A stretch of DNA of 64,000 nucleotides, from the NCBI RefSeq assembly GCF_000236785.1, contig NZ_AGUF01000007.1, positions 48,639-112,638 of the forward strand. Direction: 5' to 3'. Positions 60,546 through 64,000 of this stretch are shown one piece after another. Made by a program: the position numbers and the translations under genes. Origin of the DNA: Achromobacter arsenitoxydans SY8 (GTDB taxonomy: Bacteria > Pseudomonadota > Gammaproteobacteria > Burkholderiales > Burkholderiaceae_B). The first letter of the stretch is position 1. The number at the start of each line of letters is the position of its first letter. Below the pieces are notes generated by a model. It saw nothing but the letters and a program-made list of their open reading frames with translations. It ran no database searches and was not told where the DNA came from.

Positions 60546-61415
60546 TCATCGAATTTTCAGAACATCGGCCCGGAATTCCGGCGTCAAGGTATAGAAATCC
60601 TGACCTCCCAGACTTCGGAAATACAGGAAATTCCTTCCGGGACTGGACGCGCCCTGTGTTCTCCATCCGTAAAGCTTGGTCGGGCAAGGGTCCGCGACCG
60701 GAGGGCTTCCTGCCACCAGGATGGCGTTTTCCAGCAATTCGCGGTATGCCCGGAAGCGGCTCTGCGTCGCATCATTGGCAAGGTCCACGGTCCTTGTGAT
60801 GAGCGCCTTTTTCTTGTCGGGCAGGTTGGGATACTGAGCGAACGCTTCCACTTGACCCGGTATCTTGAGCACTTCCGTCATCGTCTTAACCGACTGCCTC
60901 GCGACCTCGCTCGGGCTTTTCGAAAAATGGTGAGGTCCCGCCTCCAGGCGGTTCCGCAACAAGCGAATCATCCATTGCATGGATTGGCGCGCTTCGGCGG
61001 CGCCCCCGTACTTCGGATGCTCCGGACCCGCGGCTTCCAGAATCAGCATCCTGGTCAATATCCCCAATTCGGAATCCTGGGCTGGCAACTGCAAATACGG
61101 AAGAATCTTGACTCGGATCCTGGGCGTGCCTGTATCGGCCAAGCTGGTCCGACCGTCATTGACATACGCGATGACGTCGACCCCTCTTTCCCGGCGCAAG
61201 CCCTTGGCCACGACCGTCAATTTGACGGATTGCTCCAGCTTCCTGTCATCGGGCCTGTCCGCATGAACCGACAACAGTTCAGGCGCGCTGGATTTCAGTA
61301 TCAGGTGCTTCTTATTGAATCCCAGTCCCACGACTTTTATAAGGAGAACATTACCTTCCACCATAGTGATGTCGGTGGACAGCGTGGACCGGTCATTGCG
61401 GATGAGCTTAGCCAT
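60546..61415 (-). CDS. Putative cell-wall hydrolase (SleB-like C-terminal domain) with Ig-like N-terminus
   Basis: A 289-aa protein without signal peptide. Residues 1-105 look like a beta-sandwich (MVEGNVLLIKVVGLGF ... TPRIRVKILPYLQ). Residues 115-200 recall SleB-type peptidoglycan hydrolases: ILTRMLILEAAGPE with Glu127 as the candidate catalytic residue, the helix MQWMIRLLRNRLE in place of the family's AVAAVVLNR, and KIPGQVEAFAQYPN in place of the apGQFeg motif. The last 85 residues are helical and end in aromatic strands. Match is by eye only. The gene is coupled to a small exported protein, and is less GC-rich than its neighbours. Confidence 0.6.
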   Translation of the reverse strand: MAKLIRNDRSTLSTDITMVEGNVLLIKVVGLGFNKKHLILKSSAPELLSVHADRPDDRKLEQSVKLTVVAKGLRRERGVDVIAYVNDGRTSLADTGTPRIRVKILPYLQLPAQDSELGILTRMLILEAAGPEHPKYGGAAEARQSMQWMIRLLRNRLEAGPHHFSKSPSEVARQSVKTMTEVLKIPGQVEAFAQYPNLPDKKKALITRTVDLANDATQSRFRAYRELLENAILVAGSPPVADPCPTKLYGWRTQGASSPGRNFLYFRSLGGQDFYTLTPEFRADVLKIR

Positions 61416-61522
61416 ACAGCGTATCGAAACCTCGCAAGTACATACGGCGGACAAAGGCATCCGCTTCGTACTGTTTACCTGCGAGGCTCGCGCCGCGATA
61501 TAGGGGCCGTCTGAAATCCCGC

Positions 61523-61681
61523 CTAAAACCCGCACAGCGCGGCAAGATTTTCCCAGTGAATGCTCATCTCGGGCGACAGATAACCCCAGAACGCCAGCCC
61601 CAGCACGGCTGCCAGAGCGACGGCGCCCAACAGCCGCCAGGCGGTCTGGCGGCGCCGTGCAGGCGGGGCGGGTAGCGACAT
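61523..61681 (-). CDS. 52-aa single-helix membrane peptide
   Basis: The frame MSLPAPPARRRQTAWRLLGA is followed by one hydrophobic helix (VALAAVLGLAFWGY) and a short outer tail ending AALCGF. AGGAACCGGAA precedes the ATG. Codon third positions are GC-rich as in real genes. It starts 18 nt after the MFS transporter gene and is probably translated from the same mRNA. Function unknown; it may be an accessory peptide of the transporter. Confidence 0.65.
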   Translation of the reverse strand: MSLPAPPARRRQTAWRLLGAVALAAVLGLAFWGYLSPEMSIHWENLAALCGF

Positions 61682-61699
61682 TTCCGGTTCCTCGCCGAG

Positions 61700-62899
61700 T
61701 CAGGCCGCAGCCGGTTGCGCAACCGGCTGCTCTCGCACCGGCAAACACAGCAGCGCCGCGACGACGGCCAGCACGACGCCCAGCCACCAGACCAGATCGT
61801 AGCTGCCGGTCTTGGCATAGGCGTAGCCGCCGAGCCACACGCCGATGAAGCTGCCGATCTGGTGCCCCAGGAACACGATGCCCGACAGGGTGGCAGCGTA
61901 GCGCAGGCCGTAGATCTGCCCGATCAGCCCCTGCGTCAGCGGCACGGTGCCCAGCCAGAACAAGCCCATCCAGGCCGCGAAGCCGTACAGCACCCACGGC
62001 GACAGGGGCATGAAGAGCAGCAGCAGGATGCCGAAGGCCCGCATGAAATACACGATCGCAAGCAGGCGCTTCTTGCTGTATGTGCCGCCCAGCTTTCCGG
62101 CGTAGAACGAACCCAGGACATTGAACAGGCCGATCAGCGCGATCGCGGTGGCACCCTGCCCGGCCGTCAGCCCGCCGTCGCTGACATAGGCCGGCAAGTG
62201 CAGCGTGATGAATGCCGTATGGAAGCCGCAGACAAAGTAGCTCCAGAACAGGAAATGAAACGAGGGATGGCGCACGGCCTGCTTGACGGCCGTTGCCAGC
62301 GACTGCTGCGGGCCCGTGTGCGCCTGTGGCCGACCGCGCAGAAAGTACGCCAGCGGCGCGCCGCAGGCCACGAAGAGGGACAGCACCCACAGCGCGCCGG
62401 ACCAATCCAGGCCGCTGATCAGCAACTGGCCCGTGGGCACGACGGCGAACTGGCCCAGCGAGCCGCCCGCGCTGGCGATGCCCATCGCCGTGCTGCGGTA
62501 GGCCGGCGGGACCGACCGCGCCACCACGGGCAGGATCACCGGAAAGGTGGTGCCCGCCTGGCCCAGCCCCACCAGCACGCCGGCGGTCAGGTACAGCGTG
62601 GCTTCGTCGGTAGCGAACCGCGTGCCGATCAGGCCCAGCATGTAGAGCACCGCGCCCAGCGCAATGGTGCGCCCCGAGCCGTAGCGGTCGGCCAGTATGC
62701 CCATGAAGATGCAGGCGATGCCCCACACCAGGTTCTGGATGGCGAAGGCCATGGAGAACACTTCGCGGCCCCAGCCGTGGGCCAGGCCCATCGGCTGCAT
62801 GAACAGCCCGAAAGTGGCGCGCACGCCCATGGCAAGCAGCACGACCAGAGTGCCCAGGGCAATGGTGCGTGCGGAAATCGTATCGGTTTGGCTAGACAT
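61700..62899 (-). CDS. MFS transporter
   Basis: A 399-aa inner-membrane transporter with 12 predicted helices. The loop between helices 2 and 3 reads GILADRYGSGRTIALG, the MFS signature; a second similar site is KLGGTYSKKRLLAI at mid-protein. It resembles the oxalate/formate-antiporter-like MFS group that handles small organic acids, but the substrate is not known. Confidence 0.88.
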   Translation of the reverse strand: MSSQTDTISARTIALGTLVVLLAMGVRATFGLFMQPMGLAHGWGREVFSMAFAIQNLVWGIACIFMGILADRYGSGRTIALGAVLYMLGLIGTRFATDEATLYLTAGVLVGLGQAGTTFPVILPVVARSVPPAYRSTAMGIASAGGSLGQFAVVPTGQLLISGLDWSGALWVLSLFVACGAPLAYFLRGRPQAHTGPQQSLATAVKQAVRHPSFHFLFWSYFVCGFHTAFITLHLPAYVSDGGLTAGQGATAIALIGLFNVLGSFYAGKLGGTYSKKRLLAIVYFMRAFGILLLLFMPLSPWVLYGFAAWMGLFWLGTVPLTQGLIGQIYGLRYAATLSGIVFLGHQIGSFIGVWLGGYAYAKTGSYDLVWWLGVVLAVVAALLCLPVREQPVAQPAAA

Positions 62900-63231
62900 G
62901 AAACCCGTGTCTGGTTGTTTTTGGGTTTGCGCCCCCTCCTCGGGGCGGCCCGGCGCGGCGGCCGGACCTGGACATCATATACAAGTCCGCACGCGGGCCC
63001 GGGAATACCCCCGTCGGCGCAAGCGCTTCTGGCTCTACGCCCGGGTCCGGAAACGCCCCGATTTGGGGCTTGCTCCGGCTGCTGATAGACTTGCGTCCTG
63101 CTCCGAACCCCGCCCCCGGCAGTGATAAACTCTGGCTCGCAAAGTTCGCCGCATTATCAAGGCTTTATTTGTTAGCGGCGGCGCGTTCAAGCGCCGTTGC
63201 ACCCAGCGGGTCTTGTCCCGGCTTCAACTGT
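62900..63231. other. Intergenic region, no gene seen
   Basis: About 330 nt between the divergent MFS gene and tRNA-Arg. GC-rich short inverted repeats occur near 62940-62970. No frame looks coding. The part next to the tRNA should hold its promoter, but no clear -35/-10 pair was identified. Confidence 0.5.
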
Positions 63232-63306
63232 CTCGCCGTAGTTAAATGGATATAACCGGCCCCTCCTAAGGGTCAATTGGTGGTTCGATTCCACCCGGCG
63301 AGGCCA
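63232..63306 (+). tRNA. tRNA-Arg (anticodon CCT)
   Basis: A 75-nt cloverleaf: acceptor CTCGCCG/CGGCGAG, D-arm GTTAAATGGATATAAC, anticodon stem GGCCC with loop CTCCTAA (anticodon CCT), T-arm GGTGGTTCGATTCCACC, and encoded GCCA end. It reads the rare AGG codon. Confidence 0.93.
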
Positions 63307-63630
63307 CATCGGCCTCTGCTCCCCCCGCCGCAACTCCCCCACAGCAACTCCCCCCAAATTCAGCACGTTCAGCCAGATGAGGGTAAATCCGGGCTACGCT
63401 CTTGCGCGCCGTGCGGTTAGCTTCTCGGGACCCCGACTTGTGACTAATTGCTGCTAGTCAATCCGTCACTTTTATATTTTTGGGTTTTGATAGCGAATCG
63501 TCTTGCGCGCAACTTGAAATTGCTGTTTAAATTCGACGCGTAAGCCCATAATTCATCTGGACTTTTCCTGATCCGACGAATACGCCGGCTTAAGAAATAT
63601 TTGTTCACAGACCGACAAGCCTGCTCAACC
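63307..63630. other. Intergenic region upstream of a Lys-rich exported protein
   Basis: About 320 nt. The right half (63440-63560) is AT-rich, with TTTTATATTTTTGGG, unlike the rest of the window, and probably contains the promoter of the following gene. No coding frame on the plus strand; a minus-strand frame here is a shadow of the Lys-rich gene. Confidence 0.5.
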
Positions 63631-64000
63631 ATGGCCTTTTCCTGGAAACGTGCAATTGCGAAAGCCATAGCGCCTGCCGCGCTGGCGGTATGCGCGCTCC
63701 TGCCCCCTGCGGCACAAGCAGCCAAGACTTCCGATCCTTGCAAGACCAACGCCAAATCGGCGGCCTGCAAGGCGCAACAAGCAAAGAAAGCCCCGGCGCC
63801 CAAGGCCGGTTCCGGCAAGAGCGCTTCCGCCAAGCAGGCCGCGCCCTCCGCCAAGAAGGCGCCGCCCAAATCCTCTTCCGGCAAGAAGGCGGCGCCGCCC
63901 AAGAGCGGCAAGCAGGTGGCCGCTAAAGGCACCCCGCCCAAGAAGGCCGGCGCAGCCGGCAAGAGCGGTAAGGGCGGCAAGGCGGACAAGCCGTCTCGTG
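63631..64000 (+). CDS. Exported Lys/Ala/Pro-rich protein, 5' part
   Basis: The frame starts ATG at 63631 and is open to the right edge (about 123 residues seen). A signal peptide runs from MAFSWKRAIAKAIAPAALAV to near AAQAAKT. A short segment with two cysteines (DPCKTNAKSAACKAQQ) follows, then a highly basic low-complexity stretch of KKAP, GKSA and KKAA units. Such a leader could tether a periplasmic enzyme to peptidoglycan or the anionic envelope. The functional domain lies outside the window, so no product is named. Confidence 0.65.
   Translation, partial: MAFSWKRAIAKAIAPAALAVCALLPPAAQAAKTSDPCKTNAKSAACKAQQAKKAPAPKAGSGKSASAKQAAPSAKKAPPKSSSGKKAAPPKSGKQVAAKGTPPKKAGAAGKSGKGGKADKPSR

Noticed and set aside
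61700-62726. 726-codon frame joining the MFS region with the hydrolase gene
   Set aside because: The upstream part is an out-of-frame shadow of the MFS gene; the hydrolase starts at its own ATG at 61415.

Overview
The window is high-GC DNA from a beta-proteobacterium of the Alcaligenaceae, most likely Achromobacter or a close Bordetella relative. The clues are the gene families and their order (pst, ppk/ppx, olsB-like, glmM-folP-ftsH-rlmE, yhbY, greA, carAB), GC-rich third codon positions, and the predicted protein sequences. The assignment rests on recognition of families, not on a search. About 55 protein genes, two tRNAs and the SRP RNA are supported. No CRISPR, cas genes, intact IS element or intact prophage was seen.

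Layout. 1-7.7 kb (minus strand): a chaperone-usher fimbrial operon (two pilins, chaperone, usher, tip adhesin) that runs with very short gaps into an acyl carrier protein, a ketosynthase and a flavodoxin-like gene cut by the window edge. 7.7-9.6 kb: an unknown protein and an amino-acid permease. 10.06-11.61 kb: an accessory pocket beside tRNA-Pro(TGG). It holds three related copies of the tRNA's terminator hairpin, a secreted protein of unknown function, a truncated paralogue of it, a 70-aa membrane protein and gene debris. 11.6-20.6 kb: phosphate metabolism (pstSCAB, ppk, divergent ppx, an OlsB-like acyltransferase), with Pho-box-like direct repeats in front of pstS and ppk. 20.8-27 kb: core genes glmM, folP, ftsH, rlmE, yhbY, greA. 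27.3-36 kb: a uracil/xanthine-type permease, a FlxA-like protein, a three-gene ABC importer with a LysR regulator, a histidine phosphatase and an SDR. 36-41.6 kb: carB, carA, transaldolase.

41.6-46.1 kb: a CMD-family protein diverging from a compact light-sensing cluster (bacteriophytochrome kinase, single-domain response regulator, H-box protein without an obvious ATPase domain, heme oxygenase). 46.1-50.0 kb: a NitT/TauT-type ABC importer and a CaiB-type CoA transferase. 50.1-53.5 kb: recR, ebfC, dnaX and ffs. 53.6-60.0 kb: a three-copy 36-bp repeat and an AddAB-like helicase/nuclease pair. 60.0-61.4 kb: a two-gene unit that looks like a peptidoglycan hydrolase and a periplasmic partner. 61.5-64 kb: a 52-aa membrane peptide, an MFS transporter, tRNA-Arg(CCT) and the start of a Lys/Ala-rich exported protein.

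Best candidates for undescribed biology: the hydrolase/periplasmic-protein pair (60048-61415), the fimbrial operon continuing into an ACP/ketosynthase cassette (1-7708), the bacteriophytochrome relay with its H-box protein (42275-46092), and the tandem debris beside tRNA-Pro (10058-11605).
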